Positions 8,096-16,856 of a DNA stretch of 62,992 bases are shown piece by piece (positions within the stretch are counted from its first letter, which is position 1; each line of letters begins with the position of its first letter). Below the pieces are notes generated by a model, which was not told the DNA's origin, did not search any database, and saw nothing but the letters and a program-made list of their open reading frames with translations. Made by a program: the position numbers and the translations under genes. This DNA comes from Amycolatopsis suaedae (GTDB taxonomy: Bacteria > Actinomycetota > Actinomycetes > Mycobacteriales > Pseudonocardiaceae), in NCBI RefSeq assembly GCF_004214935.1, contig NZ_SFCC01000025.1, forward strand, positions 1-62,992, read 5' to 3'.

Positions 8096-8122
8096 CGGTT
8101 TTCGCCTTACAATCGAAAACCG
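8096..8122. promoter_or_regulatory. NrtR operator in the nadA/nrtR divergent promoter
   Basis: CGGTTTTCG (8096-8104) and CGAAAACCG (8114-8122) form a perfect 9-bp inverted repeat with a 9-nt spacer. The second arm includes the G of the nrtR start codon. A TACAAT -10-like hexamer (8108-8113) lies in the spacer, 8 nt before the GTG, so nrtR is probably leaderless and autorepressed. Binding would also block nadA transcription. Confidence 0.8.
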
Positions 8123-8823
8123 TGCGAAGCCATATTAACAGCAGCGCCCCCCTGGCACACGAGGTTCTGGCGGCAGTACTGCAAGTGCGATCGGACACAC
8201 TCCGGGTCCTGCTGTGGCGGCGCGCGCTCGATCCGCACATCGGGCGCTGGTCGCTGCCGGGCGGCAGGCTGCGTCCCGACGAGGACGTGGAGACCTCGAT
8301 TCGCAGGCAACTGGCCGAGAAGGTGGACGTCCGCCAGCTGTCCCACGTCGAGCAGCTCGCCGTGTTCAGCGCGCCGGACCGGGTGCCCGGGCCCAGGGTG
8401 GTGGCCACGGCCTTCCTCGGGCTGGTCCCCTCCGACGTCGACCCCGAGGTGCCGGAGGACACCGAGTGGCACGACGTCGACGAACTGCCGCGAACGGCGT
8501 TCGACCACCGGGAGATCGTGCTGCGGGCCCGGGACCGGCTGCGGTCGAAGCTCAGCTACACCAACCTCGGCTTCGCGCTGGCACCACGCGAGTTCACCGT
8601 GTCCGCGCTGCGGACCCTGTACTCGGCGGCGCTGGGCTACCGGGTGTCGGCGACCAACCTGCAGCGGGTGCTGTCCCGCCGCGGGCTGCTCGCCCCCACC
8701 GGGGCGACCGCGCCACCCGGCCGCAGCGGTGGCCGTCCCGCCGCGCTGTTCTCGTTCACCGGAAACGGAATGCAGGTCACGGACCCGTTCGCCGTACTGC
8801 GTCCGCCGGGATCGGGCCGGTGA
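8122..8823 (+). CDS. nrtR: NrtR-type Nudix-related transcriptional regulator of NAD synthesis
   Basis: The protein has 233 residues. An N-terminal Nudix fold (about 10-135) is followed by a C-terminal winged helix-turn-helix (FALAPREFTVSALRTLYSAA, then SATNLQRVLSRRGLL). The Nudix box is eroded (RQLAEK in place of REUXEE), as expected for NrtR proteins that bind ADP-ribose instead of hydrolysing Nudix substrates. NrtR/NdnR proteins repress NAD synthesis genes and are relieved by NAD metabolites. The divergent position next to nadABC and the operator over both promoters support this role. The start is set by the leaderless promoter at 8108-8113. Confidence 0.9.
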   Translation: MRSHINSSAPLAHEVLAAVLQVRSDTLRVLLWRRALDPHIGRWSLPGGRLRPDEDVETSIRRQLAEKVDVRQLSHVEQLAVFSAPDRVPGPRVVATAFLGLVPSDVDPEVPEDTEWHDVDELPRTAFDHREIVLRARDRLRSKLSYTNLGFALAPREFTVSALRTLYSAALGYRVSATNLQRVLSRRGLLAPTGATAPPGRSGGRPAALFSFTGNGMQVTDPFAVLRPPGSGR

Positions 8824-8862
8824 ACCCTGCGCACCGGCAACGTTGCCCTTACCGTGGGATGC

Positions 8863-9585
8863 GTGACGGATCCAGCGGCGGGAGAGAAAGAAGCGGGAAC
8901 CCAGTTCCTGCCGCTTTTCCCACTGCAGACCGTCCTGTTGCCGGGTGCGCACCTGCCGTTGCACATCTTCGAGCCGCGTTACCGCCAGCTGACCATGGAT
9001 CTGGTGACCGGCGCCGTGCCGCAGCGGCAGTTCGGCGTGGTCGCGTTGCGCGGGGGCCTGCTCGGCGAGGTCGACACCGTCGAGCAGGTGTTCGACGTCG
9101 GCTGTACCGCCCGGCTGCGTGACGTCTCCCGGCTGCCCGACGGGCGGTTCGACGTCATCGCCGCCGGCCAGCGGCGGTTCCGGCTGCTGGACGTGGACAC
9201 GACCGCAGCGCCCTACCTGATGGGAACCATCGAGTGGTGCGACGACGATCCGATCCCGCCCGGCTGCGCCGAGGCGGCCGAGAAGCTGGCCGCCATGGCC
9301 AGGACCGCGCACCGCCGCTACTGCGCCGCGGCCTGGGCCAGCGAGGACTGGTCACCGCCCGCGCCGGAAACGCCGGTGCGGGAGCTGGCCTACCTGCTGG
9401 CCGCCGACGGCCTGCTGCCGCTGGAGGACCGGCAGGCGCTGCTGGAGCAGCGGCAGCCGCTGCGCCGGCTGCGTGAGGCGTGTGAGCTGCTCAGCCGGGA
9501 AGCCGGGTTCCTGGCCGAGCTGCGGGCGGTGCCGGTCCAGCCTGGCCAGCTCACCCTGCCCTCGGGCAGGGCATCGATGAACTAG
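8863..9585 (+). CDS. LON peptidase substrate-binding-domain protein
   Basis: The 240-residue protein carries only the N-terminal LON domain: FLPLFPLQTVLLPGAHLPLH, IFEPRYRQLTMDL, GCTARLRDVSRLPDGRFDV and GQRRFRL. There is no AAA or protease domain. Stand-alone LON proteins are common in actinobacteria and of unknown function; protein binding is inferred from the fold. GTG at 8863 is preferred; GTG at 8854 is also in frame, and neither has a clear ribosome site. The 3' end overlaps the convergent M48 gene by 4 bp. Confidence 0.88.
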   Translation: MTDPAAGEKEAGTQFLPLFPLQTVLLPGAHLPLHIFEPRYRQLTMDLVTGAVPQRQFGVVALRGGLLGEVDTVEQVFDVGCTARLRDVSRLPDGRFDVIAAGQRRFRLLDVDTTAAPYLMGTIEWCDDDPIPPGCAEAAEKLAAMARTAHRRYCAAAWASEDWSPPAPETPVRELAYLLAADGLLPLEDRQALLEQRQPLRRLREACELLSREAGFLAELRAVPVQPGQLTLPSGRASMN

Positions 9586-10607
9586 CCGTCGTTGTTGCCG
9601 GTGAACTTGTCCCACACCTTGCCCGCGGCGCCGGACACCGCCTCGCCCGCGTCGGAGAACGCGCGCATCAGCGGATCGGCCGAGTTGGTGAAGGATTCCT
9701 TGTACGAGCGCGCCGCGGCCTTCAGGTCCTCCGACCAGTTCTGTGCCGGCGACTCGCCGTCGCGGCGCGGGTAGTCCCCGGTGAGGATGGCCCGGTACTC
9801 CTCCGACGCCGCCCACTTCTGCAGCTGCGCCGCGCGGACGACGGCGAACGGGTGACTCATGTGCTCGACGTTGCGCAGCTTCAGCAGGCTGTCCCGGATG
9901 TCCTCGACCGCCTCGTACTCCTCCGCCTGCCGCAGGAACGCCGTGATGTCCACAGTGGACGGATCACCGCCAGCGGCGACGATGTGCCCGCGCAGTACGG
10001 CGGCCGCGTCCTGGCTGCACAGCAGGGCGGCGCGGTCGCAGGACAGCTCCGACTTGCGGAACCACTCGGTGAGCGCGGCGATCACCGCCCGCAGGCCGAG
10101 TGCGCTGACCGGCGTCCAGGACAGCGTGGTCCGCAGGCTGAGCAGGCGGACCAGCATCGTGCGGTACACGGCGTGCCCGGACAGTACGTGGCCCATCTCG
10201 TGCCCGATCACCGCGCGCAGCGCGTCGCGGTCGAGCAGTTCCACCAGCCCGGTGTTGAGGACGATGAACGGCTCGTCCATGCCGATCGTGTAGGCCGTCG
10301 CCTGCGGATCGCGCGCGACGAAGACGTTGGGAACCGGGACGACGTCGAGGATCTCGGCGCACTCGTTGCGCAGGGCGTCTATCTGCGGGTACTGCGTCGG
10401 GCCCACCCGGATCGCCGAGGCCAGCGCCATCAGCCGCTCGCCGCGTTCGGCGTAGAACCCCGCGATGGCCTTGAGCACCTGCGCGAAGCCCGGCACCGTG
10501 CGCAGCGTGGCCAGCGCGCCCCGGTCGACGGGGTGCTCGTAGGCACGCGGGCTGATGCCCGGAAACCTGACCCGGTTGCCGGGTGTGGTCACGACGTTGT
10601 CGGTCAT
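9582..10607 (-). CDS. M48-family zinc metallopeptidase (HtpX/Ste24-like)
   Basis: This 341-residue protein has the zinc site His136-Glu137-Met-Gly-His140 (IGHEMGHVLSGH) and a likely third ligand, Glu187 in SELSCDRAALL. Unlike HtpX it lacks clear N-terminal membrane spans; the only hydrophobic stretches flank the active site (about 150-180), so it may be peripheral. The C-terminal 60 residues are polar and low in complexity. ATG at 10607 follows GGAAGGA. Substrates are unknown. Confidence 0.88.
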   Translation of the reverse strand: MTDNVVTTPGNRVRFPGISPRAYEHPVDRGALATLRTVPGFAQVLKAIAGFYAERGERLMALASAIRVGPTQYPQIDALRNECAEILDVVPVPNVFVARDPQATAYTIGMDEPFIVLNTGLVELLDRDALRAVIGHEMGHVLSGHAVYRTMLVRLLSLRTTLSWTPVSALGLRAVIAALTEWFRKSELSCDRAALLCSQDAAAVLRGHIVAAGGDPSTVDITAFLRQAEEYEAVEDIRDSLLKLRNVEHMSHPFAVVRAAQLQKWAASEEYRAILTGDYPRRDGESPAQNWSEDLKAAARSYKESFTNSADPLMRAFSDAGEAVSGAAGKVWDKFTGNNDG

Positions 10608-10690
10608 CCCCCAGTGTCCTTCCCTCGATGTGCGGCCCAGCCTACGCAAAACCGGATGCGGCCCGGGCGAAGTTGCCCCACGATTGCCGG

Positions 10691-11074
10691 ATGGTCCGCC
10701 TGCGTGACGTGGTGTTCGACTGTGCCCATCCCGCGAGCCTGGCCCGTTTCTGGGCAGCCGCACTGGACGGCTACGCCGTCGCTCCCTACGACGACGAAGA
10801 ACTCGCACGGTTGCGCGAGATGGGAATCGACGGCCCGGAGGACGACCCGACCGTGCTCGTCGAGCCGTCGGGTTCCGGTCCGAGGCTGTTCTTCAACCTG
10901 GTGCCCGAGGGCAAGGTGGTCAAGAACCGGGTGCACATCGACGTGGAGACCGCCGACGTCGAGACCGACCTGGCCCGGCTGGTCGCCCTGGGGGCGACGG
11001 TGCTGTCCCGGCCCGAGCCCGGCCACGTCGTGCTCGCCGACCCCGAGGGCAACGAGTTCTGCATGCTCACCTGA
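10691..11074 (+). CDS. VOC (glyoxalase-like) family protein
   Basis: This 127-residue protein has two beta-alpha-beta-beta-beta halves: VVFDCAHPASLARFWAAAL at the start, NRVHIDVETADVE in the middle and VLADPEGNEFCMLT at the end. The layout is that of the actinobacterial glyoxalase-like domain family, whose members bind metals or small ligands. His and Glu candidates for metal binding are present, but substrate and reaction cannot be inferred. There is no obvious ribosome site. The 47-bp palindrome starts 12 bp after the stop. Confidence 0.82.
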   Translation: MVRLRDVVFDCAHPASLARFWAAALDGYAVAPYDDEELARLREMGIDGPEDDPTVLVEPSGSGPRLFFNLVPEGKVVKNRVHIDVETADVETDLARLVALGATVLSRPEPGHVVLADPEGNEFCMLT

Positions 11075-11085
11075 GTTCAAAACTC

Positions 11086-11132
11086 GTGAAGGCCACCTTC
11101 ATTACGTCACACGTAATGAAGGTGGCCTTCAC
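11086..11132. repeat. 47-bp GTGAAGGCC palindrome, copy 1 (likely terminator)
   Basis: The 22-nt arms are perfect reverse complements around a 3-nt centre (CAC). The element lies between the convergent VOC and DUF2567 genes, 12 bp and 27 bp from their stops. The same element recurs at 20823, 36712, 46115 and 55520, always 47 nt long, so it is a dispersed family used as a terminator. Confidence 0.9.
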
Positions 11133-11158
11133 GTGCTCTCCGGACCAGACCAGACGGC

Positions 11159-11740
11159 TCAGCCCAGGCGGCGGCCCAGGTCGTCGCGGCCGTTCCAGGC
11201 CGCCAGCACGCCGTAGGCCAGCGCGACCCCGAGCGGCTGCCCGATCAGCACCCACCAGGACTCGATCTGCGGCGCGACCGACACGACGTCACCGATCTGC
11301 GGCGGGGCGTCCACGGCGTACAGCCAGCCGCTGAACATCCCGGTGCCCAGCAGGATCGCCAGCAGCCCGGACAGGACCGACCCGGCGACACCGGCACCCA
11401 TGATCATCGGCCCGCGTCGCTCCCGCAGCAGCCACAACACGACGCCGGTGACGACGCCGAACCCGAACCCCAGCAGCAGGAAGATCACCAGGTCGTCGAA
11501 GCGGTGCCAGGACTCCAGTTCCAGCGGGACCGGCTGCGGGAGGTCCGGCAGCACCCGCATCCGCTGCGGCGGCGCCAGCCGCGACCACAGCCAGCCCAGC
11601 GGGATACCGACCATCGCCACGGTGCTGATCACGGTGATCGCCAGCAGCAGGTCGGCCTTGATGACGACGCGGGGCCGCTCGCGCCGGATGGCCGTCAGCA
11701 GCCGCGCCTCGGGCGCGGTCCCGACCGGCGAGTCAGCCAC
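11159..11740 (-). CDS. DUF2567-like four-helix membrane protein
   Basis: The 193-residue protein has four hydrophobic spans: LLLAITVISTVAMVGIPLG, LVIFLLLGFGFGVVTGVVLW, MGAGVAGSVLSGLLAILLG and VLIGQPLGVALAYGVLAAW. A 35-residue external loop lies after the first span. It matches the small actinobacterial family annotated DUF2567, with no known function. GTG at 11740 is preceded by AAAGGA. It is transcribed alone and convergent with the VOC gene across palindrome copy 1. Confidence 0.8.
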   Translation of the reverse strand: MADSPVGTAPEARLLTAIRRERPRVVIKADLLLAITVISTVAMVGIPLGWLWSRLAPPQRMRVLPDLPQPVPLELESWHRFDDLVIFLLLGFGFGVVTGVVLWLLRERRGPMIMGAGVAGSVLSGLLAILLGTGMFSGWLYAVDAPPQIGDVVSVAPQIESWWVLIGQPLGVALAYGVLAAWNGRDDLGRRLG

Positions 11741-11799
11741 GCGGGGGTCCTTTCGTCCACGACGTCTCCAGCACCGCAGACTCTAGCCCCTGCCTCCGG

Positions 11800-12537
11800 T
11801 CACTTCTGCGTGGAGTCGCTGCGCGTCGTCCCGTGGAACGACTCCGGGTCGAACGTGCCGCCGAACCACGGCGACAACCCGCGAGCGGCACGCTCGCGGA
11901 ACTCGTCCGGCCCGAGGTCGCCGAGACCGGCGTCGAGCGCGCCCAGCAGCGGCGCCCCGGCCGCGACCGGCAGGTCGCCGACGTTGCTGCGGTCGGCCAG
12001 GTCAGGCGCGTCCGGCCAGGAACCGATGACCGCGCCGACGACGTCCAGCCCGCGCCGGGTCGCCACCTCGGCGGTCAGCGCCGTGGCGTTCAGCGTCCCC
12101 AGCCCGGAGCGCGCGACGACCACCAGCGGCGCGGCCAGCGCCCAGGCGACGTCGGCCAGGGTGCCGCCGTCCGGGTCGAACCGGACCAGCAGCCCGCCCG
12201 CACCCTCGACCAGGACCAGGTCGTGGGATTCGGCCAGCTCCCCCGCCGCCGCGGCGGCGTCGGCAGGGCGCACCGGCGGCAGCGCCGCGCGCCGGGCCGC
12301 CGCCTCCGGCGACAGTGGATCGGGGTAGCGGCGCAGCTCCCTGGTCGTCACCCCGGGCGCGAGCGCACGCACCTGGTCGACATCACCGGCGTCGCCGGGG
12401 CCGACGCCGGTCTGCGCGGGCTTGAGCACCGCCACCCGCCGGCCCTGGCCGACTGCCAGGGCCGCGATCGCCGCCGTGACCACCGTCTTACCGACGCCGG
12501 TATCCGTTCCCGAGATCACCAGCACAGTCACGGCCAC
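11800..12537 (-). CDS. bioD: Dethiobiotin synthetase
   Basis: This 245-residue ATP-dependent enzyme closes the ureido ring of dethiobiotin from 7,8-diaminopelargonate and CO2. It has the P-loop GTDTGVGKTVVTA, LKPAQTG and LVEGAGGLLV. The gene starts 5 bp after the SulP/carbonic anhydrase gene, so the two may be co-transcribed; supplying bicarbonate/CO2 to BioD would be a neat link, but this is speculation. No bioA, bioF or bioB is in the window. GTG at 12531 is an alternative start. Confidence 0.94.
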   Translation of the reverse strand: MAVTVLVISGTDTGVGKTVVTAAIAALAVGQGRRVAVLKPAQTGVGPGDAGDVDQVRALAPGVTTRELRRYPDPLSPEAAARRAALPPVRPADAAAAAGELAESHDLVLVEGAGGLLVRFDPDGGTLADVAWALAAPLVVVARSGLGTLNATALTAEVATRRGLDVVGAVIGSWPDAPDLADRSNVGDLPVAAGAPLLGALDAGLGDLGPDEFRERAARGLSPWFGGTFDPESFHGTTRSDSTQK

Positions 12538-12542
12538 ACAGC

Positions 12543-14774
12543 CTAGACCTCGGCTTCGACCGCCTTCACCTGACCGGCACCGGCGGGTAGAAAGCCGTTC
12601 TCCTCGGGGTCGTACAGGTAGACGCTCGCCGTCCCCACCGCGAAGTACATGCCGGTGAGCTGCAGTTTCCCCGCCGCCTCGGCCGCCGCGACGACCGGAT
12701 ACCGGCGCAGGTGATCCAGCTGCTGGAGCACGTTGTGCAGGGCGAGATGGTCCCCCTCGGCGGCGGGCGGACCACCGCCGAGCCGGATCGCGGGACTGCC
12801 CTGCCTGCGGTTCAGGCTGGGCTCGGCGAAGCGCAGCCAGCTGCCCAGCGACGACAGCTCGGCCGGCGCGCCGTCGAGCACGGCGTTCATCGCACCACAC
12901 GACGAATGCCCGCACACCACCACTTCCCGCACGCCGAGCACGGCGACGGCGTACTCGATCGCGGCGCCGACCGAGTCGTCCCGGTGATCACCGTCCGGGG
13001 TCGGCACCAGGTTGCCGATGTTGCGCACCGTGAACAGGTCCCCCGGGCCGCTGGTGGTGATCAGGTTCGGCACGATCCGGGCGTCGGCACACGTGACGAA
13101 CAGGGTGTGCGGCGACTGCCCGGACGCCAGCCTGCTCAGCGTCGGCAGCACCAGCGGCGCGGTGCGGCGCTGGAACTCCGAGGTACCGCGGCGGATCGGC
13201 AGCGAGGCATCGCGCTGTTCGGGCAGTTTCACCTGACCGTTGCCGTTCACCCCGGCCTGCCACTCCGACCAGGGCGCCAGCCACCTGGGCACGACCGGCG
13301 GAGCGGCCTTCTTGCTCACCGTCGGCTCGCCGGACTTGCCCCTGCCGAACCACGGATGGCCGATCTCGTCGACGATCACCGTGCCACCGGACCGTTCGTA
13401 GTCCCGCTGCCAGCCGTGCAGGCTGTCGAAGGCGGCGTGGTCGAGGTAGTCGACGACCAGCTCCAGCGTCACCGTCGCCCCACGGGGGATCTCCGCCAGC
13501 CTGCTGGCCAGCGTCGGGATCGAGAGGAAGGTCAGCAGGCCCTCGATGACGACCCGCCGCTCGTCGCCCTCACCCTCGACCCTGATCTTCGACCGGGTCC
13601 GCAGCAGCATGAACACCAGCGACGCGGCGATGCCGATCAGCACACCGGTCAGCAGATCCAGCACCACGACGCCGGCCAGCGTCACCAGATAGACCGGCAG
13701 ATCACCGTGCCGCAGCACGGTGCGGATGTGCTCGATGTTGACCAGCTTCGCGCCGACGTGCACCAGCAGACCGGCCAGCGCCGCCAGCGGGATGCTCTCC
13801 ATCACCCCGGCCAGCGCGACGGCGAACACGAACACCCACACGCCGTGCAGCACGGCCGAGACGCGGGTCTTGGCTCCGGCGGCGACGTTGGTGGAACTAC
13901 GCACGATCACGCCGGTCACCGGCAGGCCGCCGATCGCACCGGAAGCCATGTTGGCCACACCCTGGCCGACCAGCTCACGGTTGAGGTTGACCCGGGGACC
14001 GGTGTGCATGCGGTCGACGGCGACAGCGGAGAGCAGGCTCTCGACGCTGGCGATCAACGCGATCGACACCACCGCGATCCCGAACTCCAGCATGCCGTCG
14101 GACGGCAGCTCGGGCACCAGGTTGACCTGGAGCAGGTCACCGGGCAGCTCGACGCGGTCCAGCGACATCCCGGTGACGGTGGCCAGCACGGTCACCGCGG
14201 CGATCGCCGCGAGCGGACCGGGAACCTTGCGCACCACGGCCGGAAGCCGGGACCACAGCAGGAGAATCGCGATGGTCAGCACACCGATGAACGCCGCGGC
14301 GTCGTGGTGGCCGACGAGCTGACCGGGCAGGGCGAGCACGTTGTCGATGGCCGAACTCTGCGGGCTGCCACCGAGGACGATGTGCAACTGGCCGAGGACG
14401 ATCGTCACGCCGATACCGGCGAGCATGCCGTGCACGATCGCGGGCGAGATCGCCAGCGCGGCCCGCGCGATCCGGCTGAACCCGAGCAGTACCTGCAGCG
14501 CGCCGGCCGCGACCGTGATGGCACAGGTGACCGCCCAGCCGAACTGGTTGATGGTCTCGGCCATGATCACGGTCAGGCCGGCGGCCGGGCCACTGACCTG
14601 TAATGCCGAGCCACCGAGCGCGCCGGCGACGATGCCGCCGACCACGGCGGCTATCAGCCCGGCGACGATCGGCGCCCCGGAGGCGAGCGCGATTCCGAGG
14701 GACAGCGGGACTGCTACGAGGAACACGACGAGAGAGGCGGGAACGTCGTGGCGAAGGACAGCTGCGGCGTTCAT
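12543..14774 (-). CDS. SulP transporter fused to a beta-carbonic anhydrase
   Basis: The protein has 743 residues. The N-terminal half is a SulP-type permease with ten or more membrane spans (about 10-400; DVPASLVVFLVAVPLSLGIA, ANMASGAIGGLPVTG), followed by a STAS-like segment (about 420-510). The C-terminal ~200 residues are a beta-carbonic anhydrase with the zinc/active-site motifs VTCADARIVP and CGHSSCGAMNAV. Such fusions are taken to import bicarbonate or another anion coupled to CO2 hydration. ATG at 14774 is preferred over an in-frame TTG at 14834. bioD follows 5 bp downstream. Confidence 0.92.
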   Translation of the reverse strand: MNAAAVLRHDVPASLVVFLVAVPLSLGIALASGAPIVAGLIAAVVGGIVAGALGGSALQVSGPAAGLTVIMAETINQFGWAVTCAITVAAGALQVLLGFSRIARAALAISPAIVHGMLAGIGVTIVLGQLHIVLGGSPQSSAIDNVLALPGQLVGHHDAAAFIGVLTIAILLLWSRLPAVVRKVPGPLAAIAAVTVLATVTGMSLDRVELPGDLLQVNLVPELPSDGMLEFGIAVVSIALIASVESLLSAVAVDRMHTGPRVNLNRELVGQGVANMASGAIGGLPVTGVIVRSSTNVAAGAKTRVSAVLHGVWVFVFAVALAGVMESIPLAALAGLLVHVGAKLVNIEHIRTVLRHGDLPVYLVTLAGVVVLDLLTGVLIGIAASLVFMLLRTRSKIRVEGEGDERRVVIEGLLTFLSIPTLASRLAEIPRGATVTLELVVDYLDHAAFDSLHGWQRDYERSGGTVIVDEIGHPWFGRGKSGEPTVSKKAAPPVVPRWLAPWSEWQAGVNGNGQVKLPEQRDASLPIRRGTSEFQRRTAPLVLPTLSRLASGQSPHTLFVTCADARIVPNLITTSGPGDLFTVRNIGNLVPTPDGDHRDDSVGAAIEYAVAVLGVREVVVCGHSSCGAMNAVLDGAPAELSSLGSWLRFAEPSLNRRQGSPAIRLGGGPPAAEGDHLALHNVLQQLDHLRRYPVVAAAEAAGKLQLTGMYFAVGTASVYLYDPEENGFLPAGAGQVKAVEAEV

Positions 14775-14833
14775 GATCACCAGCAAACCGGAGAAACCGG
14801 AAAAAGTCCCCCGCGTGAAGAAGTTCTCACGCA

Positions 14834-15012
14834 ACGTTCACCTGTCGACCGTCACGGAATCGGCATCGCAACGTGAACGTAACCCGCGAGACGTGTGCTG
14901 GGTCTCACCCGATCGCCAGTCCGATCCTCCTCTTTTGTCGCCGTGTGTAAGGAAAAGACCCGAAAGCCCCTCGGATTCCACTCTCCTAACTAGATCGAGT
15001 GAAGTTTCACTC
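14834..15012. promoter_or_regulatory. Upstream region of the SulP gene with two small dyads
   Basis: ACGTTCAC (14834-14841) and GTGAACGT (14873-14880) form an 8-bp inverted repeat about 60 bp upstream of the SulP start. GAGTGAA-GT-TTCACTC (14997-15012) is a second short dyad, 20 bp after the P450 stop. The 2-nt centre makes an RNA hairpin unlikely, so operators are the better reading. Nothing else is recognised in the 257 bp between the two genes. Confidence 0.35.
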
Positions 15013-15031
15013 AACTGTCCTTTTTGCTGGG

Positions 15032-16243
15032 TCAGCGCAGGCGCACCGGCAGCCGTTCCAGTCCGTGCATGAGCGTGCTGCGCCGCCAGTGCAGGCGCTC
15101 GCCGGGCGCTGCGGCGAGCGCCAGCCCCGGGAAGCGCCGCACCAGTCCGCCGAAGGCGATCTCGCCCTCCAGCCGGGCCAGCGGAGCGCCGAGGCAGTAG
15201 TGGATGCCGTGACCGAACGCGAGGTGCCCGCCCGCCTGCCGGGTGACGTCGAGGCTGTGCGGATCGGCGAACCGCTCGGCATCGCGGTTCGCGCCCAGCA
15301 GCGAGATCAGCACGAACTCCCCCTCGGGGATAGCGACGCCACCGACCTCGATCGACTCCTTGGTGAACCGCAGGGTCGCGATGTTCACCGGGCCGTCGTA
15401 CCGCAGGAATTCCTCCACCGCACCGGGAAGCAACCCGGGATCCGCCCGCAGGGCGGCGAGCTGGTCAGGGTGGCGCAGCAGGGCGAGGACGCCGTTGCCG
15501 ATCAGGTTCACCGTGGTGTCGTGCCCGGCCACCAGCAACAGGAACGCCATCGAGATCAGCTCGCCCTCGGACAGGCGGTCGCCGTCGTCGGAGGCCTCGA
15601 TCAGGCTGGTCATCAGATCGTCGCCGGGGGTCCTGCGCTTGTGCTCGATCAGCTCGGCGAGATAGCCGGCCAGCAACACGGAACTCTGCTGGACCTCGTC
15701 CCGCGGCCCGCTGGACAGCATCGTGTTCGACCAGGTCCGGAACCGGTCCCTGTCCATGTCCGGCACGCCGAGCAGTTCGCAGATCACGGTGATCGGCAAC
15801 GGCAGCGCGAACGCCTCAAGGAGGTCGACCTCGTCCCTGCCCGCCATGGCGTCGAGCAGTTCCTCGGTGATCTGCTCGACACGGGGCCGCAGCGCGGCCA
15901 CCCGCCTGCCGGTGAACGCCGTGTTGACCAGCTTGCGCAACCGGGTGTGCTGCGGCGGGTCGGAGTTGAGCATGTGATCACCCAGCGACTGGGCGAGGAA
16001 ACCGGTGTCCTCCTCGTCCTCGCCGAGCTGCCCGGCGAGCAGGGTGCGTGCCGTGGCGTTGTCCTTGCTGATCCGGTCGTCTGCCAGCAGCGCCCGCGCG
16101 TCGGCGTATCCGGTGACCAGCCAGCCGCGTACGTTCCACGCGGTCAGCACCGGGCGCACCGGCCCCTGCTCCCGCAACAGCCGCACGGCCTGCTGCGGAT
16201 CGTCGGTGAAGGTCTCGTCCAGCCGTACCGCTTCCACCGTCAT
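15032..16243 (-). CDS. Cytochrome P450 (CYP107-like)
   Basis: This complete 403-residue bacterial class I P450 has the oxygen-binding AGHDTT (239-244) in the I helix, ExxR as E278-F-L-R281, and the heme-binding loop FGHGIHYCLGAPLARLE with Cys350. It is soluble, with no membrane anchor, and would need a ferredoxin partner that is not encoded nearby. ATG at 16243 follows GAAGGGGA. It is alone, 32 bp downstream of the HXXEE gene on the same strand, and may be co-transcribed with it under the TetR. Substrate unknown. Confidence 0.95.
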   Translation of the reverse strand: MTVEAVRLDETFTDDPQQAVRLLREQGPVRPVLTAWNVRGWLVTGYADARALLADDRISKDNATARTLLAGQLGEDEEDTGFLAQSLGDHMLNSDPPQHTRLRKLVNTAFTGRRVAALRPRVEQITEELLDAMAGRDEVDLLEAFALPLPITVICELLGVPDMDRDRFRTWSNTMLSSGPRDEVQQSSVLLAGYLAELIEHKRRTPGDDLMTSLIEASDDGDRLSEGELISMAFLLLVAGHDTTVNLIGNGVLALLRHPDQLAALRADPGLLPGAVEEFLRYDGPVNIATLRFTKESIEVGGVAIPEGEFVLISLLGANRDAERFADPHSLDVTRQAGGHLAFGHGIHYCLGAPLARLEGEIAFGGLVRRFPGLALAAAPGERLHWRRSTLMHGLERLPVRLR

Positions 16244-16275
16244 GTGGATCCCCTTCGTCGGTCGCCGTCAACGGA

Positions 16276-16809
16276 TCAACGTCGGCGCCACCGTGGGAGT
16301 GCCCGCTCGACGGCACTCGCCGCACCGTGGGCAGCCACGACCGCCACCGGAAACCAGGCCAGGGACGACCAGGACGGTGTCGCCGCCTGCTGGACCCCCG
16401 CGCGGCGCAGCCGCCGCCACGCCCACGCCGAGTACGCCACGACCGCGGGCGCCGTCGCCACGCCCGGGGTGTACCGGCCGACCGCGGCGGCCTGCGCGAG
16501 ATGCACCAGCCCGTGCCAGCCGAAGCCGGCCAGCACGCTGCCGTAGAGGGCGCCTCGCCCGCCGGCGCGGTCGCCGGAGACAGCCGCGGCGGCGACGAGG
16601 CAGCCCATGAAACCGATGGCCAGCGTCGCCCTCGGGCGCGATACGTCCAGCCGGTCCCACACTCTCTCCGGCACGGACGGAAATCGTTTCCGCAGCCGGG
16701 AGCGGTTACGCGCGGCCCAGCCAGGCATCGTCACCAGTTCCTCGGCGTCGTGTACCAGCCAGGCCACGAACAAACCGAGGGTTGCCGCCCTCGGCACCCG
16801 ATCGTTCAT
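16276..16809 (-). CDS. HXXEE-domain membrane protein
   Basis: This 177-residue membrane protein has the namesake motif His20-Asp-Ala-Glu23-Glu24 (WLVHDAEELVTMPGW) in its first hydrophobic span, three to four further spans, and a second conserved His in GWHGLVHLAQ. HXXEE proteins are of unknown function; their conserved His and Glu residues in the membrane suggest metal binding or catalysis. ATG at 16809 has GGAGGATGCG upstream. It is divergent from a TetR gene across a clear operator and is probably the regulated target, with the P450 downstream. Confidence 0.85.
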   Translation of the reverse strand: MNDRVPRAATLGLFVAWLVHDAEELVTMPGWAARNRSRLRKRFPSVPERVWDRLDVSRPRATLAIGFMGCLVAAAAVSGDRAGGRGALYGSVLAGFGWHGLVHLAQAAAVGRYTPGVATAPAVVAYSAWAWRRLRRAGVQQAATPSWSSLAWFPVAVVAAHGAASAVERALPRWRRR

Positions 16810-16820
16810 CGCATCCTCCA

Positions 16821-16841
16821 AACGCAACGCACCGTTGCGTT
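16821..16841. promoter_or_regulatory. TetR operator between divergent HXXEE and tetR genes
   Basis: AACGCAAC (16821-16828) and GTTGCGTT (16834-16841) are a perfect 8-bp inverted repeat with a 5-nt spacer. It lies 12 bp upstream of the HXXEE start and directly before TATCGT (16844-16849), a likely -10 for a leaderless tetR. Binding would silence both genes. Confidence 0.75.
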
Positions 16842-16856
16842 GCTATCGTAGCCGGT

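Noticed and set aside
12711..14603. Long open frame (630 codons) on the + strand opposite the SulP fusion gene
   Set aside because: It is a high-GC antisense shadow: His/Gln/Arg-rich, no domain, whereas the minus-strand protein has all SulP and carbonic anhydrase motifs.
14997..15012. Intrinsic terminator at GAGTGAAGTTTCACTC
   Set aside because: The arms leave only a 2-nt centre and no gene on the + strand ends there; an operator is more likely.
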